Origin: Streptomyces rishiriensis
GTDB taxonomy: Bacteria > Actinomycetota > Actinomycetes > Streptomycetales > Streptomycetaceae
NCBI RefSeq assembly: GCF_003112535.1
Contig: NZ_BEWA01000033.1
Span: forward strand, 1-64,000
Direction: 5' to 3'
Length of the DNA: 64,000 nucleotides
Position numbers and translations under genes: made by a program. Of this stretch, positions 1-7,876 are shown one piece after another (the first letter of the stretch is position 1; each line of letters opens with the position of its first letter). The notes under the pieces are model-generated. The model was not told where the DNA came from. It saw only the letters and a program-made list of their open reading frames with translations, and ran no database searches.

Positions 1-3
1 CCT

Positions 4-1044
4 CTAGGGTTCTCGCGGCGGCGTCCGTCGCCCTCGGCCGTGGACGCCCGGGGCGCCGCGTGCGTCCCGGCCGTCTCCCGGGTCCCGGGTGCCTCCCGGG
101 TCCCGGGCGTCCCCCGCGTCCCCCACGTCCTGGAGCTCGCGGCCGTCCCGGGTGTACCTGCCGTCGCGGGCGTCGGCGGCGGCGAGGGCGTCGGCCGCGG
201 CGTTGACCGGCTGCGGGGCGCCGGCGAGGTCCAGCACGAACAGCGGCACACCCAGCTGGTCGGCGCGGGCGCGGGCGTCGTCGGCATAGCCGGCGAGGGA
301 GAAGTACACGCACTCGGCGGACTCCGTCATGGCCGTCAGCCACAGGCACTCCACGTCCCGCAGCGAGGCCGGGTGCACGCTCGGGTCCACCTGGGCCAGG
401 AGTCCACGGGCGGCGAGGCCGATGCCGGAGGTGGGCCGCTGGTCGGCCCGCCGGATGTCCCCGTGCCCCAGCCAGTGCAGGTAGAGCGCCGCGGCCGTCA
501 CCGCGTCCCGCGCGGTACGGATGGCCACGGGCCGGAAGGCGCGCCGAGGCGGCGCCGGGACGGGCGCCGCCGTCCCCGGCTCGGGCCGGGGATCGGCGCC
601 GGGGTCGAGGTCGGTGCCGGGGACGAGGTCGGTGCCGGGGTCGGCTTCCCGCCCGGAACCCGGTTCCGGCTCAGGTCCGGCCGTCGCCTCGGGTGCGTGG
701 TTCGCCCGGGGCGCGTGGTCCGGCCCGGGTGGGTGCTCCGGTGCGGGTGCGTGCTCCGACTCGGGTTCGGCGGGGTGGCCGGCCACCGGGATCCGCAGCG
801 TCCTCCCGCAGGCGCAGCCCAGTTCGGGCTGCGGCCACTGGGCGCGGCGGCCGCAGGCGCGGCAGTCGAGGACGATCCACTCGTCGTCCCACGCCCGGTG
901 CGCGACGGCCGTCGGCGCCGTTCGCCGGTCGAGCACCGGCGTGACCGGCGAACCGCACGCACACGGGTAGGACGGCACGGTGTAGAGGCGCTCGCGCCGA
1001 CAGGCCGGGCAGCGCACCGGCACGCTCTCGGGCATGGCCCCCAT
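4..1044 (-). CDS. Double zinc-ribbon protein with Pro/Glu-rich linker, function unknown
   Basis: About 346 residues from an ATG at 1044; another Met three codons in is an alternative. Two four-cysteine ribbons are visible: C12/C15/C28/C30 and C61/C64/C77/C79, both ending in a CACG motif. A long Pro/Glu/Asp/His linker follows (about 90-175), then a folded segment (about 175-290) rich in Trp, Ala and hydrophobics, then an Asp/Arg/Gly tail. The folded part loosely recalls the small core of Mrr-type restriction-endonuclease-like domains, but I cannot see a convincing catalytic D-ExK set. It is divergent from gcl, so its promoter may share the gcl operator region. Function not assigned; the ribbons suggest nucleic-acid or protein binding. 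Confidence 0.75.
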   Translation of the reverse strand: MGAMPESVPVRCPACRRERLYTVPSYPCACGSPVTPVLDRRTAPTAVAHRAWDDEWIVLDCRACGRRAQWPQPELGCACGRTLRIPVAGHPAEPESEHAPAPEHPPGPDHAPRANHAPEATAGPEPEPGSGREADPGTDLVPGTDLDPGADPRPEPGTAAPVPAPPRRAFRPVAIRTARDAVTAAALYLHWLGHGDIRRADQRPTSGIGLAARGLLAQVDPSVHPASLRDVECLWLTAMTESAECVYFSLAGYADDARARADQLGVPLFVLDLAGAPQPVNAAADALAAADARDGRYTRDGRELQDVGDAGDARDPGGTRDPGDGRDARGAPGVHGRGRRTPPREP

Positions 1045-1106
1045 CGTCCTCCTTCGGCCCCCGCTTGTCCGTCTCTTGACGGCCTTTGCGCGCCCACTTA
1101 CATTGC

Positions 1107-1142
1107 TTCCAGATAGCAGAAAGTATTTTCCGCAATACGGAA
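1107..1142. promoter_or_regulatory. Paired AllR-type operator upstream of gcl
   Basis: Two 15-bp boxes: TTCCAGATAGCAGAA at 1107-1121 and the near-perfect palindrome TTCCGCAATACGGAA at 1128-1142. Their starts are 21 bp apart, two helical turns, so a dimer-of-dimers could bind one face. The same layout recurs before hyi, aceB and allB, genes of one pathway, and an IclR regulator is encoded at 24724-25530. Assignment to AllR is inference supported by published AllR control of these genes in S. coelicolor as I recall it. Confidence 0.75.
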
Positions 1143-1256
1143 ACGCGTGGAAGCGCGGAAACGGGCGGAAACCGTAGGAAGGGCTCACCGCGGGGCGCGC
1201 CGGGAGAGCGAATCCGACAGCTGAAGCAGCTGAAGCAGTCGAAGCAGGAGTACTCC

Positions 1257-3041
1257 ATGGCTCGTATGACCGCTGCCCGTGCGGCAGTCGAGATCCTCAA
1301 GCGCGAAGGCGTCACGAGCGCGTTCGGCGTCCCCGGCGCGGCGATCAACCCGTTCTACGCGGCGCTCAGGGCCTCCGGCGGCGTCGACCACACCCTCGCC
1401 CGCCATGTCGAGGGCGCCTCGCACATGGCCGAGGGCCACACCCGCACCCACCCGGGCAACATCGGCGTCTGCATCGGCACCTCCGGTCCCGCCGGCACCG
1501 ACATGATCACCGGGCTGTACTCCGCCCTCGGCGACTCGATCCCGATCCTGTGCATCACGGGCCAGGCGCCGACCGCCGTGATCCACAAGGAGGACTTCCA
1601 GGCCGTCGACATCGCCTCCATCGCCCGGCCGGTGACCAAGATGGCGGTCACCGTCCTGGAGGCGGCGCAGGTCCCCGGAGTGTTCCAGCAGGCCTTCCAT
1701 CTGATGCGCTCGGGCCGGCCCGGACCGGTGCTGATCGACCTCCCGGTCGACGTCCAGCAGACCGAGATCGAGTTCGACCCGGACACCTACGAACCGCTGC
1801 CCGTCCACCGGCCGCTCGCGACCCGCGCGCAGATCGAGAAGGCGCTCCGCATGCTGAACGCGTCGCAGCGGCCGCTGATCGTCGCGGGTGGCGGCGTCAT
1901 CTCGGCGGACGCCTGCGAACTCCTGCGGGAATTCGCCGAGTTGACGGGCGTTCCGGTCATCCCGACCCTGATGGGCTGGGGTGCGATCCCCGACGACCAT
2001 GAGCTGAACGCCGGCATGGTGGGCCTGCAGACATCGCACCGCTACGGCAACGCGACGTTCCTGGAGTCCGACTTCGTCCTCGGCATCGGCAATCGCTGGG
2101 CCAACCGCCACACGGGCCGTATCGACGTCTACACGGCCGGCCGCACCTTCGTGCACGTCGACGTCGAGCCCACCCAGATCGGCAGGATCTTCGCCCCGGA
2201 CTACGGGATCGCCTCGGACGCGAAGGCCGCCCTGCGCCTCTTCGTCGAGGTGGCACGGGAGTCGAAGGCGTCCGGCGCCCTGCCCGACCGGTCGGCCTGG
2301 GCGGCCACCGCCCAGGACAAGAAGGCCACCCTCCAGCGCCGTACGCACTTCGACGACGTCCCGATCAAGCCGCAGCGGGTCTACGAGGAGATGAACAAGG
2401 CATTCGGCCCGGAGACGCGGTACGTCACCACCATCGGCCTCTCGCAGATCGCCGGCGCCCAGCTGCTGCACGTCCACCGGCCGCGCCACTGGATCAACTG
2501 CGGCCAGGCGGGGCCTCTCGGCTGGACGATCCCGGCGGCGCTCGGCGTCGCCAAGGCCGACCCCCAGGCCCAGGTCGTCGCCCTCTCGGGGGACTACGAC
2601 TTCCAGTTCATGATCGAGGAGCTGGCGGTCGGGGCGCAGCACGAGATCCCGTACGTCCACGTCCTCGTCAACAACTCCTACCTGGGCCTGATCCGCCAGG
2701 CGCAGCGGGCGTTCGACATCGACTTCCAGGTCAAGCTGGAGTTCGAGAACATCAACTCGCCCGAGCTGGGCGTGTACGGCGTCGACCACGTCAAGGTCGC
2801 CGAGGGCCTCGGCTGCAAGGCGATCCGGGTGACGGACCCCGCCGACCTGGGCGCGGCCTTCGAGGAGGCGAAGAAACTCGCCGCCGAGTTCCGGGTGCCG
2901 GTGGTCGTCGAGGCGATCCTGGAACGCGTCACGAACATCTCGATGAGCGTCACCAACGACATCGGCGACGTCGTGGAGTTCGAGGAACTCGCCACCGAGC
3001 CGGGACACGCGCCGACGTCGATCAGGACGCTGAAGGTCTGA
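1257..3041 (+). CDS. gcl: Glyoxylate carboligase (tartronate-semialdehyde synthase)
   Basis: 594 residues, the normal Gcl length. It joins two glyoxylates into tartronate semialdehyde plus CO2 using thiamine diphosphate. The cofactor-side position that is Glu in most ThDP enzymes is Val51 here (ARHVEGASH), the hallmark of Gcl. The ThDP/Mg motif GDYDFQF is near residue 445. The start is ATG 1257 with GGAG 6 bases upstream (1247-1250); the longer open frame upstream is operator DNA. Three tandem 9-bp units (CTGAAGCAG type, 1221-1247) lie in the leader just before the ribosome site. The gene is monocistronic, followed by a strong hairpin. Product feeds glxR and hyi at 4.5-6.3 kb. Confidence 0.96.
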   Translation: MARMTAARAAVEILKREGVTSAFGVPGAAINPFYAALRASGGVDHTLARHVEGASHMAEGHTRTHPGNIGVCIGTSGPAGTDMITGLYSALGDSIPILCITGQAPTAVIHKEDFQAVDIASIARPVTKMAVTVLEAAQVPGVFQQAFHLMRSGRPGPVLIDLPVDVQQTEIEFDPDTYEPLPVHRPLATRAQIEKALRMLNASQRPLIVAGGGVISADACELLREFAELTGVPVIPTLMGWGAIPDDHELNAGMVGLQTSHRYGNATFLESDFVLGIGNRWANRHTGRIDVYTAGRTFVHVDVEPTQIGRIFAPDYGIASDAKAALRLFVEVARESKASGALPDRSAWAATAQDKKATLQRRTHFDDVPIKPQRVYEEMNKAFGPETRYVTTIGLSQIAGAQLLHVHRPRHWINCGQAGPLGWTIPAALGVAKADPQAQVVALSGDYDFQFMIEELAVGAQHEIPYVHVLVNNSYLGLIRQAQRAFDIDFQVKLEFENINSPELGVYGVDHVKVAEGLGCKAIRVTDPADLGAAFEEAKKLAAEFRVPVVVEAILERVTNISMSVTNDIGDVVEFEELATEPGHAPTSIRTLKV

Positions 3042-3061
3042 CGACGCAGATTCCGACGTCG

Positions 3062-3093
3062 GGAAGGGGCGGCCCGCTCGGGCCGCCCCTTCC
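3062..3093 (+). terminator. Intrinsic terminator after gcl
   Basis: Perfect 15-bp inverted repeat GGAAGGGGCGGCCCG (3062-3076) / its complement (3079-3093), with only two unpaired central bases, starting 20 bases after the gcl stop. No T-tract, as is common in Streptomyces. Confidence 0.8.
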
Positions 3094-3120
3094 GTGTCGC
3101 CGTGCCGGGGAGGTGCGCGC

Positions 3121-3264
3121 GCGACGAGTCCCCCGTTCCGTCGCCCTCCCCGGGTGCGGGACCCGCCGCCCCCGTGTCGGCGGGCCCCGCACGCGCGACG
3201 AGTCCCCCGTTCCGTCGCCCTCCCCGGGTGCGGGACCCGCCGCCCCCGTGTCGGCGGGCCCCGC
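3121..3264. repeat. Two-copy tandem repeat, 74-bp period
   Basis: The 70 bases at 3121-3190 recur essentially unchanged at 3195-3264, starting GCGACGAGTCCCCCG. Each copy ends in a small inverted repeat around CCCGCCGCCCCCGTGTCGGC. Looks like a recent local duplication downstream of the gcl terminator; no coding potential is apparent. Confidence 0.85.
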
Positions 3265-3368
3265 GTGAGGACAATGTGCCCTACCCCGGGGGCGGTTGAA
3301 GCCTGCTGAACGACGTTCAGAGGTTGATTTGAGGTTGGCGCGCCTCTGCGCCGTTCCTCCGAGTGCCG

Positions 3369-3635
3369 CTACCGCTCCTCCGGGAGCCGGTCGTGCTCCT
3401 CGGACAGCCCGGGCCAGTCGTCGGGCCCTCCGCCCTGCCAGTCGATGAGGTCGCTCTCCTCCACCTCGATCCGGTCCAGGTCGGCCATGCGCAGGATCTC
3501 CACGACGTCGTCGAGATGCGAGGCCAGGCCGAGCACCGTGTCACCGGACGTGACCCGGCGGGAACCGTCCAGGGCCGGGGGGTGGACCACGATGTGCGGA
3601 AGTCGCGTCTGCGGAGGTCGCGTCGGATCGCCCAT
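3369..3635 (-). CDS. Small conserved acidic protein, function unknown
   Basis: 88 residues from ATG 3635, with AGGAGG about 9 bases upstream. The frame stays open much further 5' only because it runs through the repeat array at 3667-3982, so that extension is not used. The protein starts MGDPTRPPQT, continues with IVVHPPALDG and a DTVLGLASHLDDVVEILRMA helix, and ends in an acidic, Trp-containing tail (LIDWQGGGPDDW). I recall similar short proteins in Streptomyces with the IVVHPP start and WxGGGPxxW tail, all uncharacterised. No cysteines, membrane segments or signal peptide. Confidence 0.72.
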   Translation of the reverse strand: MGDPTRPPQTRLPHIVVHPPALDGSRRVTSGDTVLGLASHLDDVVEILRMADLDRIEVEESDLIDWQGGGPDDWPGLSEEHDRLPEER

Positions 3636-4522
3636 GCCCCCAGCCTCCTGCGGACGAGCCCGATCCGCACGTCGGACCCGATTCCCACGTCGGACTCGAT
3701 GCCCACGTCGGACTCGATGCCCACGTCGGACTCGATCCGTACGTCGGCCCTGATCCCGTACGTCGGACCTGATCCCGTACGTCGGACCCGGTCCCGTACG
3801 TCGGTCCCGGTCCCGTACGTCGGTCCCGGTCCCGCACGTCGGTCCCGGTCCCGCACGTCGGACTCGATCCCGCACGTCGGACTCGATGCCCACGTCGGAC
3901 TCGATCCCTACGTCGGCCCGGTCCCGCACGTCGGCCCGGTCCCGCACGTCGGCCCGGTCCCGCACGTCGGGCCGGATCCGCAGGCCGGCCCCGTGGGTGT
4001 GCCGGCCGGGCGGGTGGCCCGGCGTTCCCGGCGTGAAACGCGTGCGGCTCCCGCCGTCGGCGGGCCGACGGGGGAGCGCGGTGACGCGTATGGCCGTCCG
4101 ACGGCGCGAGGCTGGGCGCGACAGGACGTTCGCGCCGCCGGACGGGGCTCGGTGAGGCGGGGACCGCGGCGGGTGCGACGGAACCGGGCACGCCTTCCCT
4201 CTGGTCGGGAAGGGCGGCCCGGGTCCTTCACCACCGCACTGGCTCACACGCCGCCGCGGTCCTCACCGGACCCGCACTCCTCGGATCGGCCGGCTTCATC
4301 CGGGCCGTCCCCGTGGTGCGGGCCGCTTGTTCGGTCGGTCCTCGCGCGAGCACGTGGACCGACCCCTCCGCCGGGAAGGGCGGGAAACCGCAGGAAACCG
4401 CTTGAGAAACGGCGACCTCGCGTTGCGTGGGTCTGCGGGGGTTTCCGGGCGGCGCCGTCGCCTGGGCGCGACAGGACATATGTCGGCGGCGCCGCCGCCC
4501 GGAAGCTTGTGGGGGAGCGGGG
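3636..4522. other. Long gene-poor interval containing the 18/19-bp repeat array
   Basis: Holds the repeat array (listed separately) and about 540 bases of GC-rich sequence without a convincing gene. All frames are open here because of composition. Two copies of CTGGGCGCGACAGGAC occur at 4112-4127 and 4462-4477; the second runs into GACATATGTC (4475-4484) and a GC-rich dyad that could terminate or fold. No promoter or RNA gene is identifiable. Confidence 0.6.
3667..3982. repeat. Minisatellite: 17 units of an 18/19-bp motif around ACGTCGG
   Basis: ACGTCGG occurs at 3669, 3687, 3705, 3723, 3741, 3760, 3779, 3798, 3817, 3836, 3855, 3874, 3892, 3910, 3928, 3946 and 3964. Spacing is 18 bp at both ends and 19 bp in the middle. 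Unit examples are CACGTCGGACTCGATGCC (18) and GTACGTCGGACCTGATCCC (19). Units are contiguous without unique spacers, so this is not a CRISPR. The 19-bp block destroys any reading frame, which argues against coding. It sits just upstream of the small gene at 3369-3635. Confidence 0.9.
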
Positions 4523-5413
4523 TCAGAGCTGTGCGCCCGAGAGCCGCTCGACGGCCCGCAGCAGCGCCGAGTGGTCCAGGCCGCCGTCGCCCTGCGCGCG
4601 CAGACTCGCGACGAGCTGGGCGACCACCGCGCCGACGGGCAGGGCCGCGCCGACGCTGCGGGCGGCGTCCGTGACGATCCCCATGTCCTTGTGGTGCAGG
4701 TCGATCCGGAAACCGGGCTTGAAGTCACGGGCGAGGAAGTTGTCCTTCTTGCGGGTCAGCACGGTGGAGCCGGCGAGCCCGCCGTTCAGGACGTCCAGCG
4801 CGGCCTTCAGGTCGACGCCCGACTTCTCCAGGAAGACCACTGCCTCGGCGCACGCCTGGATGTTCACGGCGACGATCAGCTGGTTGGCGGCCTTCACGGT
4901 CTGCCCCGAACCGTGCGGGCCGCACAGGACGACGGTCCTGCCGAGCGCGTCGAAGATCGGCTCGGCGCGGTCGAAGTCCGCCTGGTCGCCGCCGACCATG
5001 ATGGACAGCACGGCCTCGATCGCGCCGGCCTCACCGCCCGACACCGGGGCGTCGAGCACCCGGATGCCCTTGTCCGCGGCGGCCTTCGCCAGCTCGACCG
5101 AGGTCTGCGGAGTGATCGAGGACATGTCGATCAGCAGCGCGCCCGGCCGCGCGTTCTCGAGGACGCCGTCCGGGCCGTAGGCGATCGCCTCGACCTGTGG
5201 GGAGGCGGGCACCATGGTGATCACGACGTCGGCGTCCCGCACGGCGTCCGCGATCGAGGCGGCCGCGGTGCCGCCGGCGGCGGCGAGGCGGTCCAGCTTG
5301 TCCTGTTCCAGGGTGAAGCCGGTGACGTCGTAGCCCGCCTTGATCAGGTTCTCGGACATGGGGGAGCCCATGATGCCGAGGCCTATCCAGGCGACCTTGG
5401 GAAGACTGCTCAT
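4523..5413 (-). CDS. glxR: Tartronate semialdehyde reductase (2-hydroxy-3-oxopropionate reductase)
   Basis: 296 residues, the usual size. NAD(P)H-dependent reduction of tartronate semialdehyde to D-glycerate, a beta-hydroxyacid dehydrogenase. N-terminal Rossmann motif GLGIMGSPMSENL (about residues 11-23), substrate motif DAPVSGGEAGA near 120, catalytic-lysine segment QTVKAANQL near 170. The gene follows hyi on the same strand after a 56-bp gap, so hyi-glxR is probably one operon driven from the operator at 6363-6398. It converts the product of Gcl. The symbol could equally be garR. Confidence 0.94.
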   Translation of the reverse strand: MSSLPKVAWIGLGIMGSPMSENLIKAGYDVTGFTLEQDKLDRLAAAGGTAAASIADAVRDADVVITMVPASPQVEAIAYGPDGVLENARPGALLIDMSSITPQTSVELAKAAADKGIRVLDAPVSGGEAGAIEAVLSIMVGGDQADFDRAEPIFDALGRTVVLCGPHGSGQTVKAANQLIVAVNIQACAEAVVFLEKSGVDLKAALDVLNGGLAGSTVLTRKKDNFLARDFKPGFRIDLHHKDMGIVTDAARSVGAALPVGAVVAQLVASLRAQGDGGLDHSALLRAVERLSGAQL

Positions 5414-5469
5414 GACGGGATGCCTCTCGGTGCGGGGGTGTGTTCGGCGGGCTGCACGGACGGCGGGCT

Positions 5470-6333
5470 TCAGCGGCGGCGCGGTTCACGGGCGGCTCGG
5501 GCGGCGCGGGCTTCGCGGGGCAGCCACGCGAAGGCCTCGGAGCCCGGTCGGTCGCCAGGCTTGTACTCCAGGCCGACCCAGCCGTCGTAACCCGCCTCGG
5601 TCAGCCGGTCGAGCAGGTCCTCCAGCGGGAGCGTGCCCGTGCCCGGGGCGCCGCGGCCCGGGTTGTCGGCGATCTGCACATGGCCGGTCTTCGCGGCGTG
5701 GCGCTCGATCGCCGACGGGAGGTCCTCGCCGTTCATGGACAGGTGGTAGAGGTCCATGAGGAACCGCGCGTTGCCGAGCCCGGTCGCCTCGTTGACCTTG
5801 TCGGCGATCCCGACCGCGGCGGCCGCGCTCACCAGCGGATACAGCGGTGACTCGGGCCGGTTCAGCGCCTCGACGAGCAGGGTCGCGCCGATCCGGTCGG
5901 CGGCGCGGGCCGCGAGGACCAGGTTCTCCAGCGCGAGCGCGTCCTGCTCGGCGGGGTCCACGCCCTCGACGCGGTTGCCGTACAGGGCGTTGAGCGCCCG
6001 GCAGCCCACGGACTGCGCGAAGCCCGCGGCCACGTCGACGTTGGCGCGGAACCGCTGCGACTCCTCGCCCGGCACCGACAGGGCGCCGCGGTCCGGGCCC
6101 GGGAGGCGGCCCGCGTAGAAGTTGAGGCCGGTGAGCTGGACGCCCGCGTCGTCGATGGCCCGCTTCAGGGCGTCGAGCTCGGACTGCTCGGGGGTGGGGG
6201 AGTCGGTCCAGGGCCACCACAGCTCGACCGCGTCGAAACCGGCCGCGGCGGCGGCCGCGGGACGTTCCAGGAGCGGGAGTTCCGTGAAGAGGATCGACAG
6301 GTTGACGTTGAAGCGCTGGTCTTCGAAGCCCAT
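5470..6333 (-). CDS. hyi: Hydroxypyruvate isomerase
   Basis: 287 residues, TIM-barrel xylose-isomerase-like family; interconverts hydroxypyruvate and tartronate semialdehyde. Visible features are the N-terminal NVNLSILFTELPLLERPAAA, the ELWWPW segment, LVEALNRPESPLY with a metal-ligand Glu, and the HVQIADNPGRGAPGTG segment typical of Hyi. The Arg/Ala-rich C-terminal tail (about 20 residues) is slightly longer than usual. First gene of the hyi-glxR operon; the promoter carries a paired AllR-type operator immediately upstream. Confidence 0.93.
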   Translation of the reverse strand: MGFEDQRFNVNLSILFTELPLLERPAAAAAAGFDAVELWWPWTDSPTPEQSELDALKRAIDDAGVQLTGLNFYAGRLPGPDRGALSVPGEESQRFRANVDVAAGFAQSVGCRALNALYGNRVEGVDPAEQDALALENLVLAARAADRIGATLLVEALNRPESPLYPLVSAAAAVGIADKVNEATGLGNARFLMDLYHLSMNGEDLPSAIERHAAKTGHVQIADNPGRGAPGTGTLPLEDLLDRLTEAGYDGWVGLEYKPGDRPGSEAFAWLPREARAARAAREPRRR

Positions 6334-6362
6334 GGGCCCGCGCTCCCTTCCGTGGCGAGATA

Positions 6363-6398
6363 TTCCGTAATGTGGAAGTTAGTTTCTGCTTATTGGAA
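6363..6398. promoter_or_regulatory. Paired AllR-type operator upstream of hyi-glxR
   Basis: Boxes TTCCGTAATGTGGAA (6363-6377) and TTCTGCTTATTGGAA (6384-6398), starts 21 bp apart. Read on the hyi strand they are TTCCAATAAGCAGAA then TTCCACATTACGGAA, close in order and sequence to the gcl pair. The nearer box is 30 bases upstream of the hyi start. Confidence 0.75.
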
Positions 6399-6570
6399 GA
6401 TTGTCGTCGTGGATCGGGGCTTGTCAAGGGGGTCCGCTGCCCGTGCGCCCCGGGCCGGACTCGGCCGGCCGAGGGGGAATCCGGACTCCCGCGTGATCGT
6501 CCGCCCGGTCCGTTAAGGTCGGGGTCCGGGCGTCGACGGCCGGGACCCGTTCTGGAAGGTGTGGGGCGCG

Positions 6571-6819
6571 ATGCGACTGAAAGTGGAGTTCACCACCGAG
6601 CCCTTCGATCTCGACGAGGCGCCCGCGCACGCGCTGGTCGCCCGTGAGGTGATCGAGCGGGCCGACCTGGACGCGGTGGACGTCGGGCCCTTCGGCAACA
6701 CCGTCGAGGGCGCCGCCGACGCGGTGCTCGCCGCGGTGGACGCCCTGCTGCGCGAGTCCCTCGGAGCGGGCGCCACCCGTATCTCGCTCCAGGTCAACGT
6801 CCTCGGGGAGGGGCAGTGA
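6571..6819 (+). CDS. Thiamine-binding-superfamily (MTH1187/YkoF-like) small protein
   Basis: 82 residues from ATG 6571. The pattern of alternating short strands with an amphipathic helix, the VDVGPFGNTVEG turn and the C-terminal strand SLQVNVLGEG fit the ferredoxin-like MTH1187/YkoF fold, members of which bind thiamine or related small ligands. It overlaps the next gene by GTGA, so the two are translationally coupled. It is divergent from hyi, separated by the AllR-type operator, and precedes the uricase operon. The ligand is unknown; involvement in purine or ureide sensing is only suggested by position. Confidence 0.6.
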   Translation: MRLKVEFTTEPFDLDEAPAHALVAREVIERADLDAVDVGPFGNTVEGAADAVLAAVDALLRESLGAGATRISLQVNVLGEGQ

Positions 6820-7184
6820 GCACCGGCGGCGACGCGGCTTTCATCGCGGCCGTGAAGCCGCTGGTCGACGCGATGGGCGCCGAGATGCTCCCGCCGGACG
6901 AGGCCGGCGCCGAGGACGTCGTCCTGAGCTGGGAGGGGGTGGAGTCCGTCGCCGTGCGTCTGCCGCAGCTCGCCGACTCCCTCGACCACATCCTGGCCGC
7001 GATGGAGCGCAGGAAGGGCAGACCCCTGGCCGACCTGGACCGCAAGGAGAAGCAGGAGGTCGTGCGGATACTCGAGGCGCGTGGCGCCTTCTCCGTGCGG
7101 CACGGTGTGGAGACCGTGGCGAGCGCGCTCGGGGTCAGCCGCTTCACGGTCTACAACTACCTCAACCGGGAGAAGGGCGCCTGA
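6816..7184 (+). CDS. YheO/DauR-type helix-turn-helix protein
   Basis: 122 residues from GTG 6816, inside the stop of the preceding gene. The C-terminal half (about 72-118) matches the HTH found at the C-terminus of YheO/DauR regulators (HTH_22): LDRKEKQEVVRILEARGAF, then VETVASALGVSRFTVYNYLN as recognition helix. The N-terminal half (about 5-68, AAFIAAVKPLVDAMGAEMLP and VAVRLPQLADSLDHILAAME) looks like a shortened sensory domain rather than the full PAS_6. It is directly upstream of uraD-pucM-pucL with 170 bp between, a natural candidate to control that operon. Confidence 0.72.
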   Translation: MSTGGDAAFIAAVKPLVDAMGAEMLPPDEAGAEDVVLSWEGVESVAVRLPQLADSLDHILAAMERRKGRPLADLDRKEKQEVVRILEARGAFSVRHGVETVASALGVSRFTVYNYLNREKGA

Positions 7185-7259
7185 CGCGCCTGTGGGTACC
7201 GGCGGGGTGAGAGAGGAAGTTGCGCGCAGGCATGCGCGGGAGCTCTCGCGTCGAGAATT

Positions 7260-7276
7260 TTCAACAAAGTGTTGAC
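7260..7276. promoter_or_regulatory. Inverted repeat (TTCAAC-N5-GTTGAC) upstream of uraD
   Basis: TTCAAC (7260-7265), AAAGT, GTTGAC (7271-7276), 78 bases upstream of the uraD start. The same 17-bp architecture occurs before allB (25724-25740) and aceB (23391-23407). No TTCC-N7-GGAA box is visible here, so this operon may rely on a different regulator. Confidence 0.6.
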
Positions 7277-7354
7277 GTGGTGTCGCGCAGGGGAGTTAGC
7301 TGGCCGCAGCCCGCTCACGCACGAAGGCCGTTCTCCGCGGCCACGGAGGCTCCC

Positions 7355-7876
7355 GTGACTTCGACTTCCCCGCTCCCGGGCCTGGCCCGGTTCAACGCAC
7401 TCGAGGAGTCCGCGGCCCGCGCCGCGCTCCACGAGGCGTGCGCCGCCACGGCGTGGGCGAACCGACTGCTCGCGGCCCGCCCCTACGCCACCGCCGACGA
7501 CCTGTACGAGGTCAGCGACGCGGCCATGGCCGAACTGACCGAAGCCGACCTGGCGGAGGCGATGGCCGGACATCCGCCGATCGGCCGCCCGAAACCCGGC
7601 GACCCGACCTCGGCGCGCGAGCAGCGCGGCATGGCCGGCGCCTCCGGGCGGCTCAGGGCGGAGATGCTCGAACTGAACCTGGCCTACCAGGAGAAGTTCG
7701 GCCATGTGTTCCTGATCTGCGCCACCGGCCGCACCGGCGAGCAGATGCACGACGCGGTCAGAGAACGGATCGGCAATGCGCCGGAGCAGGAGCGCGAGAT
7801 CGTCCGCGCCGAACTGGGCAAGATCAACCGTATCCGCCTCGCCCGACTCGTCGAAGAGGACCGAGACACCCCATGA
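7355..7876 (+). CDS. uraD: 2-oxo-4-hydroxy-4-carboxy-5-ureidoimidazoline decarboxylase
   Basis: 173 residues. Converts OHCU to (S)-allantoin, last step of urate breakdown. The catalytic-His motif is AGHPPIGRP; the FGHVFLICATGRTG segment is the second family signature. The start is GTG 7355 with GGAGG five bases upstream (7345-7349); the longer frame back to 7220 has no ribosome site and contains the operator. It overlaps pucM by ATGA. First gene of uraD-pucM-pucL, with an inverted-repeat operator at 7260-7276. Confidence 0.93.
   Translation: MTSTSPLPGLARFNALEESAARAALHEACAATAWANRLLAARPYATADDLYEVSDAAMAELTEADLAEAMAGHPPIGRPKPGDPTSAREQRGMAGASGRLRAEMLELNLAYQEKFGHVFLICATGRTGEQMHDAVRERIGNAPEQEREIVRAELGKINRIRLARLVEEDRDTP

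Noticed and set aside
3667..3982. Possible CRISPR array
   Set aside because: Units are contiguous 18/19-bp copies with no unique spacers and no cas genes nearby; it is a minisatellite.
3369..4247. 292-residue minus-strand protein reading through the repeat array
   Set aside because: All frames are open through this GC-rich repeat and the 19-bp units break periodicity; only the last 88 codons look conserved and have a ribosome site.
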